Shown one piece after another: positions 45,139 to 55,100 of a DNA stretch of 64,000 nucleotides. A model generated the notes under the pieces. The model was not told the DNA's origin, ran no database searches, and was given only the letters and a program-made list of their open reading frames with translations. Position 1 is the first letter of the stretch; each line of letters starts with the position of its first letter. Where the stretch lies: contig DAIDMQ010000033.1 in the NCBI GenBank assembly GCA_027448945.1, forward strand, positions 24,005 through 88,004. Direction: 5' to 3'. Source of the DNA: Gallionellaceae bacterium. Its GTDB lineage: Bacteria > Pseudomonadota > Gammaproteobacteria > Burkholderiales > Gallionellaceae. The translations under genes and the position numbers were made by a program.

Positions 45139-46476
45139 TCAAATATAACTGCTCAGATTCATAGGCGCGGGCTGCACCTCCAAGGCGGAAAGTGTCAAAG
45201 CAATCTCCGCAAAAATAGGGCGCTTGGTGACATCGGTATCAACGCAGCGGCGTTGCAAAGCCCACACTGCATCTAGCTTGTGCAGGTCCGCATCGCAACG
45301 TTGCAGTAACTCTTCCAACAAGCAGCCAAAGGCGCGAACTTCTATACGCTGCAATTCGCTCGCCGTGCTCGTCATAAAACTCGCCGCGCCAAAATCACCG
45401 AGCAGTGCATCACCTTGTTGGTTCCAAAGTATGTTGTGAGCGTATAGGTCGCCATGCAAGATGCCGCGCACATGCAAATGTTCGACCGCGCTCGCGATGC
45501 CACGCGCCAATTTGAAGACCACAGGCAGACTGTAACGTTGCGCGTAGGGATAGACATCACGGGTACAGGATTCCAAGCTAGGCGGCCCCGCTAGATTAAG
45601 ATAACCCTGTTCTATAAGCGGCATCACCATGCCCATTCTGCCCTGCGGATGTCCGCGCAATTTACCTTTCACGCCGACCAATCCGGCATGCTGTCCCGCC
45701 GCCAAACTCGCGGCCTTCTCGCTGCGCGGCATGCCGTCACTGGTGAGCGCACCCTTGTAGAGTTTCACCGCCACGCCTTTGCTGCCTTGCGCCGATTGCC
45801 ACAATGCTTGATGGATCACGCCAGACGCACCCTCGCCCAATTGTTGCTGTAATTCCAACTCGTGCCAGTTGATGCAAGGGATGTCGGACGCATCGATCGC
45901 GACATGTTCTTGTGCTTCGCTAAAGGGATTTCCGGCGTAGGCCAGCCAGGCCAATTTGGGCAACGTCGTCAACCAGTCTGGCAATGCCTCGAAACGATTC
46001 GCCGAGATGCGCAGCAGTTCCAAGTTCTGACAGTTTGCCAACGTCTTGGGCAACTGCTGCAATTGATTCCCCGCCAACATCAATTTTTGCAACGCGGGAC
46101 ACGCGCCCAGTTCCGCCGGGACTTCTTTCAACCGATTGTCGGTGAGGATCAACCAGCGCAATTTTGGCGGCAGCGCGGCAGCCGTGAAATGCGAAATCCG
46201 ATTCGCCTTGAATCCCACCATACTCAGCTCATGACAGCGACCCAACACTGCGGGCAGTTCGGTGAATTTATTGTCTGAGCAAAAAATCACGCGCAATTTG
46301 CGTAATTGCGGCAAGTCGTCGGGCAAACTCGTCAGCGCATTGCCCGACAGATTGAGGATCTCTAAGCTATCGGCGAGTTGGAAAATTTCGTTGGGGAATT
46401 CTGTTAACCCGCAACTCAGGTCCAGGCGTTTGATACCACTCAAACTGCCATTGCGTAACTGGGTAAGGGTGTCCAT
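45139..46476 (-). CDS. Leucine-rich-repeat Ser/Thr protein kinase
   Basis: Protein of 445 residues joining an N-terminal leucine-rich-repeat domain (about 15-195, repeats such as LEILNLSGNALTSLPDDL, LQKLMLAGNQLQQLPKTL) to a C-terminal eukaryotic-type kinase: glycine loop LGEGASGV, lysine in VAVKLYK, catalytic loop LHGDLYAHN (the usual HRD replaced by HGD) and LGDFGAA. No membrane segment is seen, so it is cytoplasmic. The start is ATG at 46476 with AAGGA upstream. It is divergent from a sodium/solute symporter. The target is unknown. Confidence 0.85.
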   Translation of the reverse strand: MDTLTQLRNGSLSGIKRLDLSCGLTEFPNEIFQLADSLEILNLSGNALTSLPDDLPQLRKLRVIFCSDNKFTELPAVLGRCHELSMVGFKANRISHFTAAALPPKLRWLILTDNRLKEVPAELGACPALQKLMLAGNQLQQLPKTLANCQNLELLRISANRFEALPDWLTTLPKLAWLAYAGNPFSEAQEHVAIDASDIPCINWHELELQQQLGEGASGVIHQALWQSAQGSKGVAVKLYKGALTSDGMPRSEKAASLAAGQHAGLVGVKGKLRGHPQGRMGMVMPLIEQGYLNLAGPPSLESCTRDVYPYAQRYSLPVVFKLARGIASAVEHLHVRGILHGDLYAHNILWNQQGDALLGDFGAASFMTSTASELQRIEVRAFGCLLEELLQRCDADLHKLDAVWALQRRCVDTDVTKRPIFAEIALTLSALEVQPAPMNLSSYI

Positions 46477-46603
46477 AAGCGCTGTCCTTGTATATATCCG
46501 TGGATTATATCGCCGGTATGTGACCATACAGCCAAGGTTTTCCACTTGCTGCAACTTGCAGCACTGCTAAAATCCGCGCCATCGATTTACGCTCGCCTCC
46601 ATC

Positions 46604-48037
46604 ATGTTGATCTGGTTCGTCGCACTGTATCTCTTGTTATCTGTCGGTATCGGCATCTATGCCGCCACACGCGTACACAATGCGCGCGACTTCGTGGTCG
46701 CGGGACGCAATCTGCCGCTGCCCGTCGTCACCGCCACCGTGTTTGCAACCTGGTTCGGTGCTGAAACCGTACTCGGCATCTCGGCGACTTTTGTCAAAGA
46801 AGGCATGAGCGGCGTGGTGGCCGACCCCTTTGGTGCGAGCCTTTGTCTGATCATCGCGGGATTGTTCTTCGCGCCCCTGCTGTATCGCATGAACTTGCTC
46901 ACCATAGGCGACTACTATCGCCTGCGCTACACACGCACTGTTGAATTGATCATGACCATCTGCATCATGATTTCCTATCTGGGATGGGTCTCGGCGCAAG
47001 TTGTGGCTTTGGGCTTGGTGTTTAACATCGTCAGTGGTGGCGCGGTATCCGAGCCGCACGGCATGATGTTGGGCATGGCCATCGTGTTGGCTTACACCAT
47101 GTTTGGCGGCATGTGGTCAGTCGCTTTACTGGACTTCGTACAGATGACGGTCATCATGACGGGCATGTTGCTCATCGCCTATCTGGTGAGCGGCCAGGTC
47201 GGCGGTGCGGCCCATGTGGTGCAAGTCGCATCTGATACCGGCAAGCTGCATTTCTTCCCGCACGGAGGCTTCGAGGAATGGATACCCTTCATCGGTGCAG
47301 GACTGACCATGATGCTGGGCTCGATCCCGCAACAGGACGTATTCCAACGCATGACATCCGCCAAGGATGAGAAGACTTCTGTGCGCGGCTCGGTACTGGG
47401 CGGCGTGTTGTATTTCGCTTTCGCCTTTGTGCCGATGTTTTTGGCATTGTCTGCGACGCTCATCGATCCTGCGGTTTTCAGCGCGTTGATAGACAGCGAT
47501 TCCCAGCAAGTGCTACCCAAGCTGATTTTAGAGCACACCCCGCTGATTGCGCAGGTGATGTTCTTTGGTGCGCTGCTCTCGGCCATCATGAGTACCGCCT
47601 CCGCCACGCTGCTCGCCCCTTCGGTGATGTTCACGGAGAACATCCTCAAGCATTTCGCGATGCGGCAAATGACAGACAGGCAGATGTTGCGCACCATGCG
47701 CATCATCGTACTGACCTTCGGCGGGATGGTACTTTGGTCGGCTTTGCACGCCGATTCCAGCATCATGAAAATGGTGGAGAACGCCTACAAGATCACCCTG
47801 GTCGGCGCCTTCGTTCCGCTGGCTTTTGGGCTTTACTGGAAGCGTGCCAACAATCAGGGCGCGATGTTCTCTATCGTGCTCGGTCTGGGGAGCTGGATGT
47901 TAATGGAGTTGTTACAACCCGACACCTACTGGCCACCACAATTAGTCGGTCTGTTGTTCAGTATCGCGGGCATGCTGATAGGCTCTTATGCACCCGGCTT
48001 TTCAAATAGGCCATTGAAACACCGCATAATTAACTGA
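46604..48037 (+). CDS. Sodium/solute symporter (SSS family)
   Basis: Inner-membrane symporter of 477 residues with about thirteen helices, starting MLIWFVALYLLLSVGIGI. The conserved DFVVAGRNLPLPVV and FATWFGAETVLGI region follows, then GLTMMLGSIPQQDVFQRM. No C-terminal kinase or regulatory domain is fused. It is divergent from the LRR kinase and 68 bases upstream of phoB, with a Pho box in that gap. The substrate (proline, pantothenate, acetate or other) cannot be told. Confidence 0.9.
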   Translation: MLIWFVALYLLLSVGIGIYAATRVHNARDFVVAGRNLPLPVVTATVFATWFGAETVLGISATFVKEGMSGVVADPFGASLCLIIAGLFFAPLLYRMNLLTIGDYYRLRYTRTVELIMTICIMISYLGWVSAQVVALGLVFNIVSGGAVSEPHGMMLGMAIVLAYTMFGGMWSVALLDFVQMTVIMTGMLLIAYLVSGQVGGAAHVVQVASDTGKLHFFPHGGFEEWIPFIGAGLTMMLGSIPQQDVFQRMTSAKDEKTSVRGSVLGGVLYFAFAFVPMFLALSATLIDPAVFSALIDSDSQQVLPKLILEHTPLIAQVMFFGALLSAIMSTASATLLAPSVMFTENILKHFAMRQMTDRQMLRTMRIIVLTFGGMVLWSALHADSSIMKMVENAYKITLVGAFVPLAFGLYWKRANNQGAMFSIVLGLGSWMLMELLQPDTYWPPQLVGLLFSIAGMLIGSYAPGFSNRPLKHRIIN

Positions 48038-48040
48038 ACA

Positions 48041-48069
48041 GTGTCACACTACTGTCATATATTCTTCAT
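48041..48069 (+). promoter_or_regulatory. Pho box upstream of phoB
   Basis: Three heptamers at 11-base spacing: GTGTCAC, CTGTCAT, TCTTCAT with ACTA and ATAT spacers. The middle one is the exact PhoB half-site consensus and the others match at five and four of seven positions. It lies about 37 bases before the phoB start, consistent with autoregulation under phosphate limitation. Confidence 0.7.
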
Positions 48070-48105
48070 ATGCTGGCAACTTCGAGTCGTAACGTGGGAG
48101 TGATC

Positions 48106-48792
48106 GTGCAAGCAAAAATATTGATTGTAGAAGATGAACCGGCCATTGCCGAACTGTTGGCATTTAACGTCATGCAGGCGGGGTTCATTCCCCTGCGTGC
48201 CGAAAATGCACCGGGTGCCTGGCAACAAATACGCGATCACGCCCCCGATCTGATCCTGCTGGATTGGATGTTGCCCGAGACCAGCGGTGTGGTCATTGCC
48301 AAACAATTACGCGCCGATGCACGCACCTGCGACATTCCCATCATCATGCTGACCGCGCGCGGCGATGAGCGCGACAAGATCCTCGGCCTGGAATCGGGTG
48401 CCGACGATTACATCACCAAGCCTTTTTCGCCACGCGAGCTGATGGCACGCATACGCGCAGTGCTGCGCCGCCACATCCCCATCATGCCCGATGAAAACGT
48501 CAGTGCGGGTGGGATAGAACTGTCTCCCACTACCCATCGCGTGTCGGCCAAAGGTAGCAGCATAGATCTGGGTCCAACCGAGTTTCGCCTGTTACAATTC
48601 TTTATGACGCATACCGAGCGCGTTTACAGTCGCACTCAGTTATTGGATCAAGTGTGGGGCACGCAGGTATTTGTGGAGGAACGCACGGTCGATGTACATA
48701 TCCGCCGTTTGCGCGCCGCTTTAGAGCCTACAGGGCTGGATAATCTGATACAAACCGTGCGAGGAAGTGGTTACCGTTTTTCCGCGACTTAA
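48106..48792 (+). CDS. phoB: Phosphate regulon response regulator PhoB
   Basis: OmpR-family response regulator of 228 residues: receiver domain with ILIVEDEPAI and phosphoacceptor LLDWMLP, lysine in ITKPF, and a winged-helix effector domain (TEFRLLQFFM, RTVDVHIRRLRAAL). I take GTG at 48106 as the start, with GGGAG five bases upstream; alternatives at 48070 and 48100 would extend it by up to 12 residues. A Pho box precedes it and phoR follows after 13 bases. Confidence 0.93.
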   Translation: MQAKILIVEDEPAIAELLAFNVMQAGFIPLRAENAPGAWQQIRDHAPDLILLDWMLPETSGVVIAKQLRADARTCDIPIIMLTARGDERDKILGLESGADDYITKPFSPRELMARIRAVLRRHIPIMPDENVSAGGIELSPTTHRVSAKGSSIDLGPTEFRLLQFFMTHTERVYSRTQLLDQVWGTQVFVEERTVDVHIRRLRAALEPTGLDNLIQTVRGSGYRFSAT

Positions 48793-48805
48793 TTAAAGGA
48801 TAGCT

Positions 48806-50116
48806 GTGTTCGATTTCTGGGTCAGGGCAAGTATGCCGGTCATCACCGGCACCATCATCGCGTTGCTGATCTGGGCTATCTTCTCGGTCGTCACGGCCTT
48901 GTTATTCCTGATTGCGATTTTGTTGTTCCTGATGGCACGACATGCGCATCAGTTGAACAAACTTAACCAGTGGCTAGCCAAACCAGACCTGCAGACTATC
49001 CCCGAGGCCAGCGGGCTTTGGGATGAAGCGTTCTCGCGCCTGTACAAAATGGTCAAACGCCATCAAAAAACCAAAGCCGACCTGGCCTCCGAGTTGCAGC
49101 ATATTCAACTCGCCACTTCAGCACTACCGGATGGCGTCGCTATCCTGAATGCGGCGAACCGTATCGAATGGTTCAACCCGCTTGCCGAGCAACACTTCGG
49201 TTTGAACTCGCAGCGTGACGTAATGCAGGACATCACCTATTTGGTGCGTCAACCCGAATTCATACGCTATCTGCACGAAAGCAACTATAACGAGCCGCTC
49301 ATCATGACCTCCTCACGACATGATGAGATGCGCCTATCGATCAGGATCGTCGATTATGGTGACAACAAACGTCTACTCATCAGCCGCGACATCACCCAGT
49401 TGGAACGCATAGAGGCCATGCGCAGGGACTTCGTCGCCAATGTCTCGCATGAGCTGCGTACCCCGCTCACCGTGGTCAATGGCTACGTTGAAAATCTGCA
49501 AGACATGGACAATCTTAACCACGCGCAAATCAGCCGCGCGCTGTATCTGATGGCAGATCAGACCAAACGCATGGACAATCTGGTTGCCGATTTATTGACC
49601 CTCTCCAGACTGGAAAACGACCTCACCCCGTCACGTGAAGAGATTGTCGATATCCATAGCTTATTGCGTACTGTCTATCAAGATGGACAGACTCTGAGTG
49701 CGGGCAAACATCACATCTCCATGGAAATCGCCAGTGAGAAGAACCTGCATGGCAACTATGATCAATTGCGCAGTGCCTTCAGTAACTTCTTGAGCAATGC
49801 AATACGCTACACACCGGAGGGCGGCGAGATTCTGATGCGATGGGGCGAAAGAGCCGAACAACAGGTGTTCTCGGTACAGGATAGCGGTATCGGCATCGCG
49901 CAACAGCACATCCCCAGACTGACGGAACGCTTTTATCGTGTCGATCTGAGTCGTTCACGTGAGACCGGAGGGACCGGATTGGGCTTGGCCATTGTCAAAC
50001 ACATCGCCTTGCGCCATCAGGCCAAACTGGAAGTCATTAGTGTGGAAAATAAGGGCAGCACATTTTCACTCGTGTTCCCGCCCAAGCGTACGGCTGGCGA
50101 TCAGGCCAAGGCGTAA
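48806..50116 (+). CDS. phoR: Phosphate regulon sensor kinase PhoR
   Basis: Membrane histidine kinase of 436 residues: N-terminal hydrophobic segment (about 10-45), a PAS domain (ATSALPDGVAILNAANRIEWFN), the histidine box FVANVSHELRTPL, an N-box region SNAIRYTP and G-boxes DSGIGIAQ and GTGLGLAIV. The start is GTG at 48806 with AAAGGA upstream. Paired with PhoB. Its last 16 bases overlap antisense the 3' end of the convergent 528-residue gene. Confidence 0.93.
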   Translation: MFDFWVRASMPVITGTIIALLIWAIFSVVTALLFLIAILLFLMARHAHQLNKLNQWLAKPDLQTIPEASGLWDEAFSRLYKMVKRHQKTKADLASELQHIQLATSALPDGVAILNAANRIEWFNPLAEQHFGLNSQRDVMQDITYLVRQPEFIRYLHESNYNEPLIMTSSRHDEMRLSIRIVDYGDNKRLLISRDITQLERIEAMRRDFVANVSHELRTPLTVVNGYVENLQDMDNLNHAQISRALYLMADQTKRMDNLVADLLTLSRLENDLTPSREEIVDIHSLLRTVYQDGQTLSAGKHHISMEIASEKNLHGNYDQLRSAFSNFLSNAIRYTPEGGEILMRWGERAEQQVFSVQDSGIGIAQQHIPRLTERFYRVDLSRSRETGGTGLGLAIVKHIALRHQAKLEVISVENKGSTFSLVFPPKRTAGDQAKA

Positions 50117-51687
50117 CTGACACGCTCGTAGTCGTAACCGCGCGTGACGCTGATGCCCATCTTGATATCGACCTTATCGCCATTCATGCGGCTGAGTTGC
50201 AGCTTACCGCCTACTTTGTAGACATTGCGTGGCAGGATGAGGCTGGGCGGGGTGCGCAAGGTGACGGCTTCCGGCAACAAAAAAGCAACTTGAGCCGCGC
50301 CGCCGCCCACTGCTTGTATAAAGACAGGTTCAGGCAGGCCAGGCAAATAACTCACGCCGAGCTGCAGCAGACCCTCGATAGAAACATGCAACCAGGCCAC
50401 TGCACCCAGTTTGTAAGGCTGGGTTTCATTTTTTCTGACCGCCACCAACTGATGCAGGCTCAAACGACCCTTAGCCTTGTTATGACGCGTCAGCTTAGCG
50501 CCCATGAGACTCTCGTCATCCAGCACCCAGCCTTCCATATCCTCAAGCGGCGCAGACTTGCTCGCATCCTCCAGGATGCGCCCGAAGGTCTCAATCTGAT
50601 GACGCGAGAGCGTATCTATATGGCTCTTGTGCGGCTGCGCCACTTTACCGTTGAGGTAAGCATGAATCATGTCGGGCGTATAACAGAACTGCACCATCTC
50701 GCCGCTGGAACTGCGCTGCAATCCGCGCTCTTTATCTTCCTCGCACCAGCAAGCATGCAGGAAGGTCAGTAACTCTATACCGGCGGCATTACTGGGCAGC
50801 TCACCGAGACCGACCTGCTCCATGCTCGCCCCCTGTTGCAGCATGATGATCTTTACCCGCAGCAATTTGCTCAGCGGCACCACAGGCAGGTAGCGCATGC
50901 TCTTGCTCGGCGTGATATACGCGACAGGCCGCAAGCCCTGAGTACTTGCGAGGTCGATTGCCAGCGGTTGCGCATCGCCCTTGCTTGCGCTGTAGCGCGC
51001 TTCCACACGAACTTCCTTGCTCCACGTCACCAACCAGCTGTCCATCAGCTTCAATTGGGTACGACTCAATTCCGCTGGCCGCGCATAACACCCCAGCAGC
51101 GCTTGGATATAGCGACTACGGCAACTACCCGAGGTTTTATTCAACGGGTCTTCCACGTCGATTTCTTGGAACCCTTGCTCTTCTGCAAAAGCATACAGGT
51201 CATGCAGCTGATACCAGAGCTTGGGATTGCACTCATAACCCGTGCGCAGATGCTCGAAGATGGCTGCGCCGCTGTATTGCAAACAGCGTTCGCACAAGAT
51301 AGCACCCATATCCGCGAGCTTTTTATCCCCCGCCACATACGCTTGCAGGCAGCGCTGATAACCGGCCACCATGGCCTGCCATAGCTGCGTGATGGAGACG
51401 AAAATGAGTAACTCGTGCTCACCCAATGGCAGGGGTTTCGCAACCAGCTTCTTGGCCATTTCTTCTTGAAGATGGTCTATGGTTTCGCGCAGAGCCTCTA
51501 TCGTCTGAAAACGCAGCAAGCCCTGCATGGGATATAGATTGAATTCTTTGAGTTGCAGCAACAGCTGACTATGCGCTTGTTGCAAATTGGTGAGCTGGAA
51601 CTGATTCAGCCAGGCATTGCAACTCGCCACATCTTTGAAAATGGGTGAGGCTCTGTCATCGGTCGGGTCTAGCGGTAACGTCAACAT
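50101..51687 (-). CDS. Uncharacterised 528-residue cytoplasmic protein
   Basis: I do not recognise this family with confidence. It has no signal or membrane segment. Residues about 1-300 are helical with scattered cysteines (ILCERCLQYSGAAIFEHL, TSGSCRSRY); the last 110 residues look like a beta-barrel-type domain (VRKNETQPYKLGAVAWLHVSIEGLLQLGV), loosely recalling PilZ-like c-di-GMP domains, which is only a guess. The ATG at 51687 overlaps the HIT stop by one base (TGATG), so the pair is translationally coupled. It converges on and overlaps phoR. Confidence 0.7.
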   Translation of the reverse strand: MLTLPLDPTDDRASPIFKDVASCNAWLNQFQLTNLQQAHSQLLLQLKEFNLYPMQGLLRFQTIEALRETIDHLQEEMAKKLVAKPLPLGEHELLIFVSITQLWQAMVAGYQRCLQAYVAGDKKLADMGAILCERCLQYSGAAIFEHLRTGYECNPKLWYQLHDLYAFAEEQGFQEIDVEDPLNKTSGSCRSRYIQALLGCYARPAELSRTQLKLMDSWLVTWSKEVRVEARYSASKGDAQPLAIDLASTQGLRPVAYITPSKSMRYLPVVPLSKLLRVKIIMLQQGASMEQVGLGELPSNAAGIELLTFLHACWCEEDKERGLQRSSSGEMVQFCYTPDMIHAYLNGKVAQPHKSHIDTLSRHQIETFGRILEDASKSAPLEDMEGWVLDDESLMGAKLTRHNKAKGRLSLHQLVAVRKNETQPYKLGAVAWLHVSIEGLLQLGVSYLPGLPEPVFIQAVGGGAAQVAFLLPEAVTLRTPPSLILPRNVYKVGGKLQLSRMNGDKVDIKMGISVTRGYDYERVSYALA

Positions 51688-52100
51688 CAAAGTGATTCCA
51701 GGCTGGCGCGTATGGTCAGGCTAAGTTTGAGGAGTTTATCTATTGGAACTTGCCGGGTGGCTTCGCGCTGTGGCGTACCCCAGACTGGTTGGGGGAAATG
51801 TTTATCGTCGCGATAGCGGGGAATCACATGCCAATGCAGATGCGGCGTCATATTACCTAGGCTGGCAAGATTGATCTTGTCGGGCTGCAACACGTCACGC
51901 AGAGCCTGCTCGACCTTGCACACTGTCATCATCAGCGTGCTGCGCTGCGCGATCGGAAGGTCCGTCATTTCGACCACATGAGAATTGCAGATCACACGAC
52001 AAAAACCGGGATAGTCTGGATCATCGACTAACACCACTCTCAAAAAGTTATTGCGGTATATAACCGCACCACCTTCATGCTCGCATAATTCGCAGCCCAT
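51687..52100 (-). CDS. HIT-family nucleotide-binding protein
   Basis: Small cytoplasmic protein of 137 residues of the histidine-triad superfamily. The signature is HLHWHVIPRY near residue 96 (HxHxHxx), within the PDYPGFCRVICNSHVVEM and NLASLGNMTPHLHWH fold. An N-terminal CxxC (GCELCEHEG) may bind zinc. The start is ATG at 52100, four bases after the FAD-oxidase stop. It forms a minus-strand run of three with the large oxidase and the 528-residue protein. The substrate is unknown. Confidence 0.9.
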   Translation of the reverse strand: MGCELCEHEGGAVIYRNNFLRVVLVDDPDYPGFCRVICNSHVVEMTDLPIAQRSTLMMTVCKVEQALRDVLQPDKINLASLGNMTPHLHWHVIPRYRDDKHFPQPVWGTPQREATRQVPIDKLLKLSLTIRASLESL

Positions 52101-52104
52101 AGCG

Positions 52105-55100
52105 TCAGAGCAACACCCTTTCAATACCGCCGTTATTGGCCTTGGCAACATAGTCCGGCAGCCAATTTTCACCCAGTAGATGCTTGGCCATCTCGACCAC
52201 AATGTAATCTGTCGTGGTCCCCGCGTCGTCGTTGTAACGGCTCAAACCCTGTTGGCAAGCGGGGCAGGAAGTCAGAATTTTAATCTCACCGCTAAAGCCA
52301 TCCGCGCGCAAAGCCGCCGCACCCGTCTTCATCTCATGTTCCTTGCGGAAACGCACCTGTGTCGCAATCTCAGGTGTCGCCACCCCGAAGGTACCAGATT
52401 CACCGCAGCAGCGTTCGTTGAGTTTCACTTCTGAGTTCATCAGCGTCTGCACCACATCCATAGACTTGTAAGTCTTCATCGGTGTGTGGCAAGGCTCGTG
52501 ATACATATAGCGCGTACCTTCCACGCCCGCCAACTTGACGTTCTTCTCTAGCAAATACTCGTGTATGTCCAACAAGCGGCAACCGGGGAATATTTTTTCG
52601 AACTGGTATTTTTGCAGCTGGTCCATGCAGGTGCCGCAGGACACAATGACCGTCTTGATGTCCAAATAGTTCAAAGTATTCGCCACACGATGGAACAACA
52701 CGCGATTATCTGTGGTGATCTGCGACGCCTTGTCCTTTAAGCCCGAAGCGTTTTGCGGATAGCCGCAACACAGATAGCCCGGCGGCAACACCGTGGTCGC
52801 GCCTGTCTCATACAACATCGCTTGTGTCGCCAAACCAACCTGTCCGAACAATCGCTCCGAACCACAGCCGGGGAAGTAAAAAACCGCCTCGGAATCTTCG
52901 CTGGAAACGCGTGGATTACGGATGATAGGCACAACATCGTTATCCTCTATATCCAGCAGCGCACGCGAAGTCTTCTTGGGCAGATTGCCGGGCATGGGCT
53001 TATTGATGAAGTGAATCACCTGCGCCTTGAGCGGTGCACGTCCCACCGTGGCCGGCGGATGTTTGAGCTGCGCATTCAGCAAGCCCATCTTCTTTGCCAC
53101 CTTGTGCACCGTGCGCTGCAACTTATAGCTCCACTCTATGGTGACCTTGCGCATCAGCTTGATGGTGAGCGGATCACTGGCATTGAGGAAGGCCATGGAG
53201 ATGGCGCTGACCGGATTGAATTTTTTCTTGCCCTGCTTGCGCAAGAAATCGCGCATCGCCATCGACACTTCGCCGAAGTCGATGTTCACCGGACAAGGGT
53301 TGAGACACTTGTGACACACCGTACAGTGATCGGCCACATCATTGAATTCGTCAAAGTGTTGTATCGAGATACCGCGCCGCGTCTGCTCTTCGTACAAGAA
53401 GGCCTCTATCAGCAGCGAGGTGCCAAGTATCTTGTTGCGCGGCGAATAGAGCAGATTGGCGCGCGGCACATGGGTCGCGCACACCGGCTTGCATTTGCCG
53501 CAGCGCAAACAGTCTTTGATTGAGTCGGAAATATTGCCCAACTCGCTCTTCTCCAAGATCAGGCTCTCCAGTTCCATCAAATTGAAGCTGGGGGTGTAGG
53601 CGCGTTCCAGATTACCGCCCGTCAGCAGCTTGCCTTTGTTGAAGCGGCCTTCAGGATCAACCTTCAGTTTGTAATCGGTAAAAGCGGCGATCTCGTGCGG
53701 CTCCAAGAAGTCAAACTTGGTGATGCCGATACCGTGTTCGCCCGAGATCACACCGCCCAAATCCTTGGCGAGCTGCATGATGCGGTCGACTGCACCGTTG
53801 GCCTGTTGCAACATGGCGTAATCGTCCGAGTTGACTGGGATGTTGGTGTGCACGTTGCCGTCGCCCGCATGCATGTGCAATGCCACGAAAACGCGACTCT
53901 TCAGCACGCGCTGGTGGATAGCGGCACAAGCATCCAAGACCGGCTGATAGGTGCTGCCGTTGAACATATGACGCAAAGGCTCGCGCAACTCGCGCTTCCA
54001 TGAGGCGCGCAGAGAGTGATCTTGCAGAGCTTTGAATACAGTCGCGTCGCTGTTCGATGCTTGCGTGCCGTCAGCGTCGCGCACCGCATACCCGGCACTC
54101 GGACTGTCCAGATTGTCGCGCAACCACTCCCAGCGACCGCGCACTTCGGCAAGCAGCTTCTGCGCATCTTGTTGGCGTGTACCCAACAACTCGGCATCGC
54201 CCAATTGTTTGTCGTCTTGGTAGTAGAGCGGCAACTCGCCAACAAAGAATTCCTCCAGGGCGGCGATAAACTTCAGCTTGTTATGCAGCGACAACTCGAT
54301 ATTGATGCGTTCAACGCCGTCGCAATAGTCACCCATGCGCGGCAGTGGAATCACCACGTCTTCGTTGATTTTGAAAGCATTGGTGTGTTTGGCGATGGCG
54401 GCGGTACGCGCGCGGTCTAGCCAGAATTTTTTACGCGCCTCGGCAGACACTGCGATGAAGCCTTCACCGCTGCGCAAGTTCGCCAGACGCACAATCTCGG
54501 AAGCTGCGGCAGCAGCCGCGTCCGCGTCATCACTCACCACATCCGCGACCAACACCATCTTGGGACGCGTGCCGCGCTTGGACTTGGTGGCATAACCCAC
54601 CGCCTTGAGATAACGCTCGTCCAGATGTTCCAAGCCTGCGAGTAACGCGATGGTTGCGTTCGCATTGCGCTTATCAAACATCGAGGTAATTTCGACGATG
54701 GCGGGCACGGCTTCATGCACTTGACCAAAAAATTCCAAACACACGGTGCGGGTATGCGCGTGTTCTTTATGCAGAATGAAGCGCGCCGAAGTGATGATGC
54801 CGTCGCAGCCCTCTTTTTGTATGCCCGGCAAGCCGGACAGGAATTTATCTGTCACGTCTTTGCCCAAGCCGGCCTTGCGGAACGCGCTACCCGCAATAGT
54901 CAACCGTTCGGGTTCACCTTGCGGTGTCTTGCCGTCCAGTTGATAACGGGTGATACGGAAAGTCGCGCTTGCCACATCGTGGATCTTGCCCAGATTGTGA
55001 TCCATACGTTCGACTTCCATCCACAAACCTTCTGGGGTGACCATGCGCCAAGACACCAAATTATCCAGCGCCGTGCCCCACAGCACGGCCTTTTTGCCAC

